A stretch of 64,000 nt of DNA. It comes from Hevea brasiliensis. Taxonomy: Eukaryota; Streptophyta; Magnoliopsida; Malpighiales; Euphorbiaceae. How positions within the stretch are numbered: the first letter of the stretch is position 1; each line of letters begins with the position of its first letter. Below are positions 11,937 to 24,344 of the stretch, piece by piece. The position numbers were made by a program, and so were the translations under genes. The notes below the pieces were generated by a model. It worked only from the letters and a program-made list of their open reading frames with translations, was not told the origin of the DNA and ran no database searches. The DNA is taken from NCBI RefSeq assembly GCF_030052815.1, contig NC_079503.1, forward strand, positions 50,944,735 to 51,008,734. The letters are read 5' to 3'.

Positions 11937-13682
11937 CTAAGCAGCCATTCTGATTTGATCAATCAACACTGGCTGTACATGCCATGCAACTACTGTCTGT
12001 CCCTCATCATCAATCTCTAAACTGGCATGTTGTGCTTTCAATTCATATACCATGGACAAAGGAGAAACTCTGAGACTTGCCATAGTCTTGCGACTTAAAG
12101 CATCAGCCACCACTTTTGCTTTCCCTGGCTGATACTCTATTAAACAATCATAATCTTTAATGAGTTCTAACCATCTCCTCTGCCACAAATTCAATTCCTT
12201 CTGGGTGCCTAAGTACTTCAAGCTCTTGTGATCTGTGTAAATGTAGCATTTCTCCCCATACAAATAGTGTCTCCAGATCTTCAGAGCAAAAACAATAGCT
12301 GCTAGCTCCAGATCATGTGTTGGATAGTTCCTCTCATGCGGTTTCAGCTGGCGTGATGCATAAGCAATGACATTCCGATCTTCCATCAGTACACAGCCTA
12401 ACCCATTGTGAGAAGCATCACTATAAAATGTGTATTCTTTACCCGGAGTAGGTAAAGTGAGAACTGGAGCTTCAGTCAAACACCTCTTCAACTCATCAAA
12501 ACTCTGCTGGCATTTATCAGTCCACTGAAATTTTACATCTTTCCGAAGCAATTTGGTCTGTGGAGAAGATAACATAGAAAACCCCTTCACAAATCGACGG
12601 TAATATCCAGCTAAACCCAGAAAACTGTGAATTTCTGTGATGTTCCTGGGCGGCTTCCAATTAAGGATAGCTTTTACCTTGCTAGAATCTACCTTGATCC
12701 CTTCAGCTGACACAACATGTCCCAAAAAGGAGATTTCTTTCAGCCAAAATTCACACTTTGACAATTTGGCGTATAGCTGTTTCTCCCTTAAAGTCTGCAG
12801 TACAATCCGCAGATGTCTGTCATGCTCCTCTGCATTCCTCGAATATATCAAAATGTCATCAATAAACACTACCACAAATTGATCAAGATATGGTCTGAAG
12901 ATAGTGTTCATCAGATCCATAAAAGCAGCTGGAGCATTTGTTAACCCGAATGGCATTACTAGAAACTCATAGTGGCCATACCGAGTTCTGAAAGCAGTTT
13001 TTGGAATACTCTGCTCTTGCACATTCAATTGATAATAACCAGATCGCAAATCAAGTTTGGAGAATACCGTTGCACCTTTTAACTGATCAAACAGATCATC
13101 AATGCGAGGCAACAGATATCTGTTCTTTATTGTCACCTTATTCAACTGCCAGTAGTCAATGCATAAGCGGAGAGTACCATCTTTCTTCTTAACAAAAAAC
13201 ACTGGTGCTCCCCAAGGTGACTCATTAGGGCGGATGAAGCCCTTTTCAAGTAGTTCTTGCAACTGTATCTTCAACTCCTTCAACTCCACTAGTGCCATTC
13301 TGTATGGTGTTATGGAGATTGGTTCCACACCAGGCATAACATTAATTTCAAACTGCACTTCTCTTTTTGGAGGTAATCCTGGCAATTCATCAGGAAACAC
13401 ATCTGGAAAGTCATGTACTGTAGGGATGTCTTTCAATGCTGGACTCCCCACTTGGGTGTCTACCACATGTGCCAAGTATGCTTCACACCCCTTTCTGATT
13501 ATTTTTCTGGCTAGTGCAGCCGAAATGATGTTTAATGGCAATAACTGCCTCTCCCCATGTATTACCACATCACTGTATTGAGGGAGACCAAAAGTGACTG
13601 TCTTCAGCCTACAGTCAATCCTGGCATGATGCCTAGCTAACCAATCTATGCCCAAGATGATATCATAATCTCTGAAGGGCAT
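11937..13682 (-). CDS. Element A protease end, reverse transcriptase and RNase H (uninterrupted 581 codons)
   Basis: The longest intact coding stretch in the window. Residues 1-30 hold the end of protease ([15 protein letters not shown]). RT covers about residues 120-400, with catalytic D211 in [10 protein letters not shown] and the FIDD box at 273-276 (D275, D276). RNase H covers about 415-530, with D422 (YSDASHNG), E459 (DLELAA) and D484 (YTDHKSL), then DALSRK. All catalytic residues of both enzymes are present, so this part looks intact at sequence level. The first ATG is internal to the natural polyprotein: protease and gag lie upstream in another frame because of a one-base shift near 13690. 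The stop at 11937 is a mutation inside the polyprotein, not its natural end. Confidence 0.93.
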   Translation of the reverse strand: MPFRDYDIILGIDWLARHHARIDCRLKTVTFGLPQYSDVVIHGERQLLPLNIISAALARKIIRKGCEAYLAHVVDTQVGSPALKDIPTVHDFPDVFPDELPGLPPKREVQFEINVMPGVEPISITPYRMALVELKELKIQLQELLEKGFIRPNESPWGAPVFFVKKKDGTLRLCIDYWQLNKVTIKNRYLLPRIDDLFDQLKGATVFSKLDLRSGYYQLNVQEQSIPKTAFRTRYGHYEFLVMPFGLTNAPAAFMDLMNTIFRPYLDQFVVVFIDDILIYSRNAEEHDRHLRIVLQTLREKQLYAKLSKCEFWLKEISFLGHVVSAEGIKVDSSKVKAILNWKPPRNITEIHSFLGLAGYYRRFVKGFSMLSSPQTKLLRKDVKFQWTDKCQQSFDELKRCLTEAPVLTLPTPGKEYTFYSDASHNGLGCVLMEDRNVIAYASRQLKPHERNYPTHDLELAAIVFALKIWRHYLYGEKCYIYTDHKSLKYLGTQKELNLWQRRWLELIKDYDCLIEYQPGKAKVVADALSRKTMASLRVSPLSMVYELKAQHASLEIDDEGQTVVAWHVQPVLIDQIRMAA

Positions 13683-14635
13683 TTCAATGAAATCAGACAG
13701 AAAAGTGTGTCCTTAACTCTGACCTCCTGTCCTAGCGGACTTGTTACTAGCGCCTCAAAGTCCATTTTTGTACATGGAACAGCAATGCAATCAATGATGC
13801 TAGCACTCACATAAGAATGGGTAGAACCCGGATCAAATAACACAAACACATCTTGATTAAAAGTTGAGAAGGTACTAGCCACAACATCAGATGTCTCAGC
13901 CTCTTCTCTCTGTCTCATTGCATAGACTCTGACTGGAGCACTGTCTTGCTCTGAATGTTTCACTGTGCCTTGGCTGCCTGCTGGGCTACCTCTACCCCTG
14001 CCTCTACCTCTGCTAAGTGGTTGTGAACTTCTAGTGACAGGGCTCTGAACTGACCCTTCTGCAGTAGTAGGAGGTGGTCCAACTCTGTGACTACTGGTGC
14101 AGTCCTTGGCAAAATGTCCTGTGCCTCCACAGTTATAACAGGCTCCAATAGCCTTATAGTATATCCCACCATGATTTCTTCCACAAGTTTCACATTGGCG
14201 AGGTGGGTAGGAACTTCTGGAACTCTGCTGACCAGATAGTGGAGGTTTCTGCCCTGAATATCTTCCCCTACCAGACTTCTTGCCACCTCTGCCATGTCCC
14301 CTATGGTTCTTCCTCTTTCTAGTAGGACCCCTGGAACTCTGTTCTACTGATTTTCCCTCTTTCTCTGTCTTCTCTGATTTCTTTTTCTCAGGAGCAGCTT
14401 CAGACTCAATTCTTTCCAACTCTAGGGCTTGAGAAACAAGTTCAGAGAAGTTAGTGTGTTTGAATTCGACCACTTGTAATCTGATACTGGGCTTCAAGCC
14501 AGTTTCAAACCTCTTGCATCTCTCCCTGCTGGTAGCAAGTAAACTTACTGCATAATGGCTCAGGCAGGAAAATTCTCTTTCATACTCAGCCACTGATCTG
14601 CTCCCCTGTTTAAGACATAGGAATTCTTGTAACTT
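13646..14635 (-). pseudogene. Element A gag C-terminal part (capsid end, zinc knuckle) and protease active site
   Basis: It continues the frame of the previous gag piece after one TAG at 14638-14636. It holds the end of the capsid-like retrotransposon gag domain (VAEYEREFSCLSHYA, RCKRFETGL), a long lysine/arginine/glycine-rich linker, a CCHC zinc knuckle (CYNCGGTGHFAKDC), and the protease motif FVLFDPGSTHSYVS. In this family DPG or DSG is the catalytic aspartate triplet. Near 13690 the frame slips by one base relative to the pol stretch that begins [11 protein letters not shown], so the two overlap out of frame for 37 bases. Related chromoviruses encode gag-pol as one frame, so I read this as a mutation rather than programmed frameshifting. 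Confidence 0.88.
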
Positions 14636-15034
14636 CTAATCTACATAAGCATCGGGGATATATTTTTGTCTGAATTCCCTGAGAAAGTCATTCCATGTTA
14701 ACATTGCAGGTTCTACCAGACTGTGGGGAATGGTTTTCCACCAGTCATAAGCATCCCCCTGTAGTAAAGATACTGAGTATTCAAATCTGAGCTCCTCCGT
14801 ACAATGCAGTTTCTTGAATACCCTATCCTTCCTTTCTAACCACTGTTCAGCCTCTAGAGGATCTACTGTCCCCTTGAACTCTATAGCCCCATATTTCATC
14901 AATTTGTCATACTGCCTAGCAGGAGACTGTGGTTGTACCACTGGTGTCTGTATTTGGACTTGAGTAGGCACATTACCAGTCATTTGTTGGAACATTGCAG
15001 CCATCTGCTGAGCGAACTGAGTAGGAAATCATGA
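14636..15034 (-). pseudogene. Element A gag capsid N-terminal part
   Basis: The frame reads QFAQQMAAMFQQMTGNVPTQ and then a capsid-like segment with typical gag signatures: EAEQWLERKDRVFKKLHCTE, LLQGDAYDWWKTI and FREFRQKYIPDAYVD-like ending. It is joined to the gag start by a frameshift near 15030, because the upstream frame runs into unrelated residues there. It ends at a TAG (14638-14636) where related proteins continue without interruption. Gag assembles the particle that packages element RNA. Confidence 0.88.
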
Positions 15035-15140
15035 TCAGAGGGGCTGGTGCTGCTGAACCACTGACATTGTGTAGGCCTGGGGCATCCCCTTGCACCTCAG
15101 CCTCAATAGATTGATCGACTGAACGATCACCCTCTTCCAT
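14973..15140 (-). pseudogene. Element A gag N-terminus
   Basis: ATG at 15140-15138 gives MEEGDRSVDQSIEAEVQGDA followed by a Pro/Ala-rich stretch. I prefer this start over an upstream in-frame ATG at 15182 because the gag start of element C aligns with it. After about residue 36 the frame departs from the gag family (frameshift near 15030) and stops at 14973. Confidence 0.8.
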
Positions 15141-15310
15141 AGTCAATGCGAGGATCTTAGATCTCCTGAACAAATAACACAAGGAGATTTTCCCCCGTTA
15201 GTGCATATTTATAATGTAATGTACTGTATGTATCAAACAATGATATTGAGCAGTTGTACTATGAAAAAAGAATATTCAAGTAGCAGGTGAAAACAGAATT
15301 TAAAAACTTT

Positions 15311-15322
15311 GCTCTGATACCA
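15311..15322 (-). promoter_or_regulatory. Element A primer-binding site (tRNA-iMet type)
   Basis: Plus strand GCTCTGATACCA, reverse complement of TGGTATCAGAGC, 8 bases from the 5' LTR at 15331. Bases 15141-15310 are untranslated leader. Confidence 0.9.
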
Positions 15323-15330
15323 CTAAAACA

Positions 15331-18300
15331 TGTCACACCCTACCTCTCTGTAAGGCATAACATGATCCCGTAGTATACCCAATGAATTACCAACTTCGCC
15401 TACTGATAACCCATTAAATACACTACAAGGGATTTTCAAAACTTTTCTTACTTCTTTTATAGTGGTGAGCACTATTTACAAGTGTTAAAAACCTTTTTGA
15501 ACTGAAGTGAATTAGCTAACACATTTAGACTATTAGTAATTTCTGTAAAAATTTTAGCAGAGTGCCCTCTGTAATTTGGATAAAACAGTTCTTCAAAAAC
15601 CTGTACAAAGCACTTTAATATTTTTCTCAATCTCAAACTCCAACATAATCCAACACAAATCCACAATAATTTTTCAAAGACTGAGATACAAGAAATATAA
15701 TACAATTTTTACAAGTCAAAATAACTCATAATTTATTTTACAACTTTAATGTACAATTTTAATTTACAACTGCTCAAACCAAGAACAATATGTACATACA
15801 GTGGTCATACATTACAGTACAAAATGCAAAATGCGGTATACTCATTATACCCGATAATCTCTCGCTGGATGTACTAGCAGCCTAGTCTGCTGCCCTGTCC
15901 ATCTGTCTACTTGTGACAGCAATGAAAAGCTATCGCTGAGACAATGTCTCAGTGGTGCACAACATTAACCAAATACAACTTTAAATCACAAATTATAAAT
16001 CATATAAATAGTGGATACTTAAAACCATAGTTAAATTCAAGACAATGAATGTCATAAGGAATTTAACACAATATCACAATAAATCTCGGTAATCAAAACA
16101 TAGTTAAATTCAGAAGACAGTGAATGTCAATAAGAATTTAAACTCCATTTCACAATCTTACAATACGTATCAATAAATCACACACAGCTTAAAATCATGT
16201 TCCAAAGTTCAATTCATCCCAAAAGCCGATGGCTAATGAGGTATTCAATTCGTCCCAGAAGCCGATGGCTAATGAGGAATAACATAGCTAGCTAGCAAAA
16301 ATATGAGTACTCATTCTATTCGTCCTCAACAGGCACACACCTCAACACTTCAGCCAGAGAGGGAATTCAATTCATCCCACTAGAGAAGCTAGCGAGGAAT
16401 ACAATCAATATACATGATAGCTGTAGTTTCAAACCATTTACAGTTCTTTTCAATCAATAAGTATCCATCAAATATCACTCAAACAATTTTTCACAATTTC
16501 ACAATTTAAAACAATAATATACAAATAATCATAATTTATTTCAATTGAAAATAATTCAAAAGAAATAGCTGTTGTGCACAAACCTCTGATAACTGTCTCC
16601 TGGCCTTGACTCAGTGTTTCCTTTCCTTTCCCTGAGTCTTTGCTAACTAAGAAACACAATTTGAAGTGTTTCAATACTAAATTAAATTGTCTCTAACGAT
16701 AATGCTTGATTAGTAATTCACTGAATGCTATTATTTGCTTAATCAACCTAATATATCGACCCTCGGTGCATTTTAGGTAATTTAGGTTTTAGTGTTACTA
16801 ATATGTCACATTCGATAGTCTTTTAGGGTTGGTACATGTTACCAATTTCAGTTCCGTGTATACTGCATTTTCTTGCAATTTGCTGGATTCCGGGATACTA
16901 GTTTGACCTAGCCGAACGACCTAGTTCCCTCGGTTTTCGGGTTTCAGTCAAAACTACAAACTTGTAGATCTATGTCTTATTGCACGCGGGGCAAAATTTC
17001 AGGTCATTCTGAGTTATGTAGACCAAGTTATGGTAATTTTACTATTGCTGGTCAAAATGCATCAAAATTGGTCACTTTAGGTCATTTTAGGTCAATTTTG
17101 GTTCGGCCAATTTTTGGACCCGAACTTGTGCAAGCTGTTTGACTTGCTTATGGTCATTTCTGGGCTTTGGTGTCTTCATACGACTTGTAGATATAGGTCT
17201 TAAATATTCATGGTCAAAATTTCAGGTCAATTGGACCTGTTTTGAGTGAGTTATGGCCTAAACACTAACTGCTGCCCAAATGGTCAATTTTCAGGCCTTA
17301 TTTGCACTTAATCCGGATTTGGTCATTTTTCAAGCTACCTTGCAAGCAGAATTTTGGTATGCTTCCTTCATGAAAGTTGGCACATTTTGTGCCTAGTTTC
17401 GCTTCCAATTGGTCTCATACCAATTGGAGCCACACACTTAAAGTTCTAGGCCTAAAACACAAATTGCCTTATTGCATTTCCTTCATACAAATCAAGGATC
17501 ACTTTTAACACTTACCAAACTTAACATTCAAGCCAATTCTGGTTGTACCATGACCTAAACATAATTCACAACATATTATAGGTCATTTTGGCAGCTTACA
17601 ATTACATTCAACATACACCATAAAGTACAGAATTTTTCAAACCAAATTTATAACAATTCATTCACCTAACCATAACACTTTTACATGTCCAACCTCACAC
17701 CATCACACACATACCCAAACTGCCATAACAACCAACACAATTCAACATTAATATTCCATAATCCAAACATGAAATAACATCCTTATGGTTCACCAAACCA
17801 GGATGCCATTTCATGCATTACATTCCCATAATTTCCAAGCATTCAAATTTCAGTACACATTCACATATCCTAAGTATACATCACCCAATTAATTTCCTAC
17901 ACAATATACATTTAATCAATCCTTTAATTCACCATTTACAAGCAAAAATAAACTTTCTTCAAGGTGTTTCCATGGCTGCCACAAGTACACTTCCCCCTTT
18001 ACACATCAAGCCTCAAAAATTTCTCCATAAATCAAACACCCATAACATCCTTACAAACTTTAACAAAGCAACAATCAAAAACACAAACTTACCTATTGTT
18101 GGGACTTGTTAAATCTTCACTAATCTCCCTTGATTTTGGTATCTACTTCTTCCTTGTGAAGTGGGGCTCAAAATTAATGAAGCAACTTTGGTGTTTGGAG
18201 GTGGAATGGAGGAGATTTGAAGGCTTCAAGCAAATCGGCCATGGGAGAACTTTGGAAGCTTCATTTCGGCAATGGGAGTGAATGAAGGTTGAAGATGAGT

Positions 18301-18963
18301 TTAGTGGGTTTACATCTACCCACTTAGTGAATATTTTAATCCATAGTGCTCCACTCACCAAAAATTAATTATATTATATGTTTTAAATGTTAATTATCCA
18401 ATTTGAACCATATTTTTGCTATTTACATTAGGTACCACTAAATTAATTTTTCATTATATTTTTCAAGTGTAATATTATTTATTTTTAATGGAAATTTAGG
18501 TCAAAAGACAACTCGGGGTGTCAAATGACCACAATGCCCCTGTTCGGGTTGCATTCCCGATTTTTCGGTAACACCGGGTTTTATCCGTTTTTCGATTTCT
18601 CACTTTTCTTTGTACTAATTAATTAATTTTTCTTTGATATTTCTAATGATATTTATACTTCAATAGGGGTCTATTTAAGTCCTAAAAATATTTTCTAGGG
18701 TTCCCCGCGGTCCAGGGCTAGTCAATGGTCCACGCCGTGACTTCCCGGTGCGGTCACCCAACGCTAGGGTTCTCGGCTCGCTTAACTTGGTTACATTTCT
18801 TTGCTATTATTTTTCCTTTGTTTTTCTTGTATTCTCTTTTCTTGTATTTTATTATTTTATGTCTCCTCACTCATAACGAAGTGTAGTTCTAGGCATCCTA
18901 GCTGTCCGGACAACACTAGTCACTGGAACAGTAGAACGCACTACCGAACATAGGGGTGTTACA
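15331..18963 (-). repeat. Element A 5' LTR (3633 bp)
   Basis: Starts TGTCACACC beside the PBS, ends GTGTTACA, and is followed by the TSD ATATA. It is a full copy of 6865-10491 with scattered substitutions and small indels. It has the same tandem duplication (16208-16279) and modules near 16961, 17184 and 17376. It would contain the element promoter, but I cannot place a start site with confidence. Confidence 0.92.
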
Positions 18964-19442
18964 ATATACATAAAGTTAACTTACTAACACCTTAAATCAC
19001 ATTAATCAACATTAATTCTCCACAATACATGTAAGAATTGTTCATTTAATATACAATTCCATGGCTGTCCATTTAAGCAATTACACAGAAAATTTCAAAC
19101 TCAAAATCAATTTCCAATTTAAGTACTCAACTTCAACATACACCAATAATTTAACTACTAGAACTTTTATTTACTTCAATCAACATCAATACCCATCAAA
19201 TTTATGTGAAAACAATTCAAAGCTCTTTAATCACCATGGCTGCCAAAAATAGTACATAATAATAACTCATCAAAACCTCAAAATTTCTTCATCAATTTAC
19301 TTATCTCAAGCTTCCCACAAACTTTACTTAAGAAGGAAAAGAATTTGAACACTTACCTATTGTTGGAGCTTATTAAATCTTCACCAAAATCTCTTGAATT
19401 TAGTATCAACTTCTTCCTTGCAAAGTGAGGATTAACTTTAAT
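18964..19442 (-). repeat. Element C 5' LTR, piece 3
   Basis: The 479 bases between elements A and B. It carries the CCATGGCTGCCAAAA stretch and ACTTACCTATTGTTGG, which also occur in the LTRs of A and D at the equivalent place. It ends with the TSD TTAAT of element B. No gene. Confidence 0.8.
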
Positions 19443-20482
19443 TGTAACACCCTCCCGGTAACCACTCCATACATTCTACTGTTCCGGTGACCGGTGTCGG
19501 TCCGGACAGCTAGAACGTCCGGAAAAATATTTAAATTAAAGTCGGGAATCATAGTTAACTCAAATATTAATAAGAAACACTTAGTAAAAATTTTAGAAAT
19601 AAAATACAACCAAGTAAAATGAGCCGGTGCCCTAGCGATGGGTAACCGGAGGGAAGTTGCAGTTCTCGCAACGAGGAGCCCTAGACCCGAGGGAAAAATT
19701 GTAAAATAATTTTTGGGACTCCAGAGAAGGGTTACTGAGGTTCCCATGGCATTAGAATGCTAAGAAAATACCTAGAAAAATTTTTCAATCGGTACAGACA
19801 ATTTTGACCCGTTAAGCCAAACGAAGGGCATTTTGGTCATTTCGCCTTCAGAGGTGATTTTTTGCCGACTTGTCCAGTTGAGTAAATAATTAATATGACA
19901 TAAAATATGAATAAACATTACTAAAAATTAAATTGGAATTGAGTAGTGGAGAAAAGAGAAGAAAAATCAATAAATTGCAAATTATGACATCAATGTGATG
20001 TCATTTAAAACTTCCAACCAATCACAATTAATCTACCATTTGACTAACTATTAAAAGAGATAAGAGAAGACCAAATTCAACAAAGAAATCAGCAGCCATC
20101 CTTCTCTCCTTTGTGCAGCCGAAATTCCTTCCCTCCTTCCTCCATTGATGTGCCATCAAAAGCTTAATTTCTCCTTTGTTTCCACCATAAAATCATAACC
20201 TAGCTTCACTAAAATTTGCCCTAGCACCTTGCTAAAGCCTTTGGCAGCCAACAAGAGGAAGAAAAGTGAAGTTTAGGGGCTTGAAAAATTCTGCCACTTG
20301 AGGTTAGTGCATATATACACTTAAAACTTTTAATTTCTATGTTAAGGACTTGAAACCAACAAGTATTTGTGAATGAAATGAACCAAACTCATGTGTATGT
20401 CCAATATAGAATTCGGCAGCCCTATTGAAGGTATAGGAATAAGTGTTTTGTTGGTCTTAAAGTGGACTAAAAATGATGTTGA

Positions 20483-20529
<47 letters not shown>

Positions 20530-22584
20530 TGATGAATTGGTATGCTAACTAAGGCACCTTGTAGAAATTATATTGTGAAGCTAGGGTTTTGGGAAGTAAA
20601 AATTAGCTTGGCTTATGAAATTGTTAAAGTACATCCTAATGGTCAATTAGTGACCATTTGAAGGAATTTGACCTTAATTGGGACTGGAATGAAGCATGGC
20701 AAAGGGAAGGTGTGTGCTGCCTAGAGGGTGCAGAATGGTGACTGAAAATTCAGTCCAATTACACAGCCATAACTTTGGCTGTGTTCGTCCAATTGGTGTT
20801 TGGCCAATTGGACATGAAACTAGGTTTATAATGGCACATTTTTGCTGAAGAAACCATGCCCAAAGGACCAAAGCAAGAGGACCAAAACTTGGCCCCAATC
20901 CGGAACCCTGAAACTGATTCTGCAGAATTGGCCAAATGAATAGTAACTGTTCATTTGGCCATAACTCACTGTAGATTTGGTCAATTGACCTGAAATTTTT
21001 ACAGCAACAATTTAAGACATAGACAAACAACTTTCATGAAGGAACCTACCCCAAATTATGGCCAGAACCCATCCAACCAAGTGACTCTAGTTACTGTTCA
21101 TGCACTGTAGATATGGTAATTTTCTGCAGAATGCACATCCGGCCAGGTTGGGTCTTTGGACCATATCTAGAGCTACAAAACTCCAAATGGAGTGATTCAA
21201 AAAAGGAAATTCAACTAGACAAAATAAGAAACAACTTTCATGTTTTACATTTCTTCAAATTCTTACAGTAACAGTGTCCAATGGAACAGTGAAGTTGATT
21301 CATCAAAACTGAAAATTCTGCTTGTGTTGAGTTACACTTTGGAATGGTATTAACACTTAATGCCAACAAGTTTTAAACACCAAATGTGGTATGTTGGGAG
21401 TGCCAAAGTCAATGTACACATTTTTATTCTCAAAGTCAACATTTTTGTTGACCAATGATGAATAGTGACCCCAAAAATTTGAAATTCACAAATTGAAGAA
21501 TTTAAAAGTTTCAAATGCCCTAGTATACCTAACAAGATTGGTTTGGATAGTTTGGCATGCCAATAGGGTTCAGTTAGCAGTACTGCACATGGCAAAAATG
21601 CCATTCTGTGATTTCATGGCTTTTAGCCATTCTGACTTTGCATTGAGACTTGGCCTTGTGCTCGAGATTATTCTGACTTGGTAGCTCTGTTACACCGGGT
21701 GATGCATATGCGACCGATGGTGTGACGGCCCGAGGTACTAGATACCCAGTGCCAGTTTACCCGTTATCCAGTCCAGTCGTCTAGTGTAGGTTACTTGGGC
21801 AACCAAATGAATGAAAATGAGCAATGTAGAAGAAATAAATGAAAGGATATACAAATACATGACAAACAAAACATGTACATGCAATACATATTTATATCTA
21901 TTATTTCTTGTTATTTTATTATTGCACCACTAAGCATTATTGCTTAGCGCGTTGCTTTTGCCACGCGTAGGTACTGGAGATCCAGATCGTGAGCCCAGTA
22001 GACCACAGACTGGGTGAGTCCATCCTGCAGTTCTGCGCAGTGTCCGTGTCACCTCACTACCTACAGTGCATTGGTAGGGCACTAGGTGTCATTTTGTCAT
22101 TTTGATATTTTGTAACAGATTTTTATTTTTTCATATGTATTTGAACTCATGTAATATATTTTGATGTCCATGTAAATAATGACAGTTATGACTATGAATG
22201 CAAAATTTGAGCATGTATTTATCGCTTGTATATGAGAAATGGATGTTTGTGAAATGAAAAGATTATTGAGAATTTGCTATTGAGAAATATTGTTGAGATT
22301 TTGGATATTGGAGTTTGAGATGATGGAATAAAAATATTGGAAGTGTTTTTAACAGGTTCCGAAGAACGGTTTTCTCCATTTTTAGCCAGTACTCCGCCGG
22401 ATTTGCTTTAAAATTTTCGGAACCTTAAATGAATGATACTTTTGATAAATGGTTTAAATAAATTGTATTTCATAAATTATATGCAAAAGCATGATATAAA
22501 TTAATTGAGGAATATTAGAGTGTGCCGGTACACCGTGTGGCATTACTTACTCGGGTATACTGTACACGGGTAAGGGGTGTCACA
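19443..22584 (+). repeat. Element B 5' LTR (3142 bp)
   Basis: Starts TGTAACACCC, ends GGGTGTCACA, and is followed by the PBS. Solo LTRs J and I are reverse-orientation members of the same family; H is a diverged one. It contains a (TA)n tract and three diverged modules on the opposite strand near 20830, 21029 and 21234. Small open frames inside recur in the other copies only through LTR homology. Confidence 0.93.
20485..20527. repeat. (TA)n microsatellite in B 5' LTR
   Basis: About 43 bases of pure TA. The 3' LTR has about 67 bases at the same position. Confidence 0.95.
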
Positions 22585-22589
22585 TTTAG

Positions 22590-22601
22590 TGGTATCAGAG
22601 C
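22590..22601 (+). promoter_or_regulatory. Element B primer-binding site (tRNA-iMet type)
   Basis: TGGTATCAGAGC, 5 bases after the end of the 5' LTR. The leader from here to the gag ATG (22712) has no other recognised feature. Confidence 0.92.
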
Positions 22602-22711
22602 ACGGTTTAGGCGTTTCTGGGCCTAGATTGAGTCCATACCATGCATTGCATTTGTAAGAGTCGAGGTGACACTAACGCAGATCTGTTTATCCTTCTTATT
22701 TTGAATAGGAT

Positions 22712-23440
22712 ATGGACCCTTCATCTCAGAGAGCCGTTGAGGAGGAAGTGGAGAGTCATGCTCCACCTGCAAAGTGAGACCGGGGCATGAGAGAATCTGC
22801 TCCGCCAGCTCAAGCAGAGCCTGCTCAGCCTCCACAGGCCATGTTCCAACAAATGGCCGGGGTAATGCCAGCACCACCACCACCACCACCAGCTCCACAG
22901 CAGAAATCACACCTGGAAAGGCTAAGGAAGTTTGGAGCTGTGGACTTCTATGGCAAGAGAGAAGATGACTCTGTTGCAGCCGAGAATTGGTTGAACAGAA
23001 TAGGCAGAGTACTAAAACAACTTCACTGCACTCCAGAGCAAAACCTGGAAGCTGCCATCTCTTTACTGCAAGACGATGCTTATGAGTGGTGGGACACTGT
23101 GTCTAGTGAAGTGCAAATTAAGTCAGAATCACAGGACTTCTTCCTCTCTGAATTCAAGAAGAAATATGTGGGTACTGTATACCTGGAAGAGAGAAGAAGA
23201 GAGTTTATTAACTTGAGGCAGAGACAGTTGTCAGTGCCTGAATATGAGAAGGAATTTGTCCGATTGAGCCGTTATGGAAGGGAGATAGTCCCTAATGAAG
23301 CTGAAAGATGCAAGAGATTTGAAGAGGGACTAAATGATAACATCAAGATCCAGCTCACTGCCTTGGGAATCACAGAATTTACCAAGTTAGTGGAAGCTGC
23401 AATAAAGGTGGAAAAAGTAAGAATCGGGAGCGCGGACTGA
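22712..23440 (+). pseudogene. Element B gag, matrix/capsid part
   Basis: The natural start is ATG 22712 (MDPSSQRAVEEEVESHAPPA). A TGA at 22775-22777 interrupts it after 21 codons (probably CGA before mutation). The frame then runs on to 23440 through RGMRESAPPAQ, a proline tract, and the capsid-like gag domain: AENWLNRIGRVLKQLHCTPE, LLQDDAYEWWDTV, EFKKKYVGTVYLEERRREF, LRQRQLSVPEYEKEFVRLSR, ERCKRFEEGLNDNIK. After VEKVRIGSAD it meets TGA. Family role: particle assembly and RNA packaging. The body of the capsid is otherwise continuous, so only the ends are clearly damaged. An internal ATG at 22787 would give a shortened protein, but I have no evidence it is used. Confidence 0.88.
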
Positions 23441-23818
23441 AGGGATAGACGAGAAGAGGGGACCAGGTCAGTCTAGTTCCGCTCCTGGATTTGGGAAGAA
23501 GTTTAAGGGTCCTCCTGCACAGAGTTCGAGTCACCACGGTGGTCGTGGTCACCTCAGGCCTAGGCCACGCTCACCCCTAGGAGAGGTCAGTCCACACCAT
23601 CAGTGGGCAGCTCTCCAGGGATGGGGTTCAGGGGACCAGCCCCAGCATCTTCTGCGTGTCCACACTGTCAGAAATGGCATAAGGGGGAGTGTTGGAGAGT
23701 GACTGGTGCTTGCTTGAGGTGTGGGTCAGCAGAGCATCAGTTGAGAAATTGTCCACGCAGAACTACTACAGCTGCTCCAACACAAGCGCATGCACTGCTC
23801 CGCACCACCAAGGGGTAG
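23441..23818 (+). pseudogene. Element B gag nucleocapsid region with two zinc knuckles
   Basis: After the TGA, fragments of the basic linker (GFGKKFKGPP) appear in shifted frames. From 23603 an open frame of 71 codons carries CPHCQKWHKGEC (a CX2CX3HX3C finger) and CLRCGSAEHQLRNC (a classical CX2CX4HX4C knuckle) before stopping at 23818. Nucleocapsid knuckles bind element RNA. The frame change between 23440 and 23603 and the stop at 23818 show decay. Confidence 0.8.
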
Positions 23819-24344
23819 AAGGTCCGTAAACTGGCCGTGGGACCATCTCGCAGGCTCGCATCTGAGCCGCAGAGAGGCCGATACTGCACCACCCGCCGAA
23901 ATTATGCCTTGAGAGCTCAGAGGAGCAAGATGCCCGGACGTCATCGAGTGCGTTCTCCTCTACAATACTCCTGTGCATGCATTGGTGGATCCAGATCCAC
24001 TCATTCCTATATTTGCATCAACCTACCCAGAAAGGGGATACTAGTAGGGAGAGTGACCAAGACATTCGGTCACTAATCCATTAGGCCACAGTAGTGGTGA
24101 ACAAGGTATACAAGGGTTGCCTGTTAAGGATTCAGGGTATGAATTCTTGGCGCATCTAATTGAGTTGCCCTTCCATGAGTTTGACGTGATATTGGGAATG
24201 GACTGGTTGTCACGTCATCGTGCAATAGTTGATTGCAAATTGAAGAGAATTTCTCTAAAAACTTTGAGGGTAATGAGATCACGCTTGTGGGGAAAGGATG
24301 ATTTCTTGTCCAATGTCATCTCACCACGATTGCAAGAAGAATGA
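23819..24344 (+). pseudogene. Element B protease remnant
   Basis: A broken frame near 23975-24050 keeps STHSYIC, the tail of the D-P/S-G-STHSY protease motif; the aspartate triplet itself is garbled by a frame change (GGSRSTHSY). A second piece, 24117-24344, keeps EFLAHLIELPFHEFDVILGM followed by DWLSRHRAIVDC, the C-terminal half of chromovirus protease. The active-site region is not readable as one protein, so protease activity is very unlikely. Confidence 0.78.

Larger units (their letters stand above)
6865..18963 (-). mobile_element. Element A: full-length Ty3/gypsy chromovirus (Tekay/Del-like), coding-dead
   Basis: A 12.1-kb element with two LTRs, PPT, PBS and a full gag-pol order, flanked by perfect TSDs ATATA (6860-6864 and 18964-18968). 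In its own direction the order is 5' LTR (15331-18963), PBS, gag, protease, RT, RNase H, integrase with GPY module, chromodomain-like tail, PPT, 3' LTR (6865-10491). That order and the chromodomain-like tail place it among chromoviruses; the Tekay/Del assignment is from recognition, not a tree. By eye the two LTRs differ at scattered sites only. Several nonsense codons and frameshifts break gag-pol, so it cannot make its full polyprotein. It is inserted in the LTR of element C. Confidence 0.93.

Noticed and set aside
13646..13690. Programmed frameshift between gag and pol in element A
   Set aside because: Related chromoviruses use one frame, and A carries several other random frameshifts and stops, so a mutation is more likely.
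20674..21030. Open frames around 60-118 codons recurring in B-family LTRs (also 28635-28859, 51558-51884, 58734-59043)
   Set aside because: They vary in length and frame between copies and follow LTR homology, not protein conservation.
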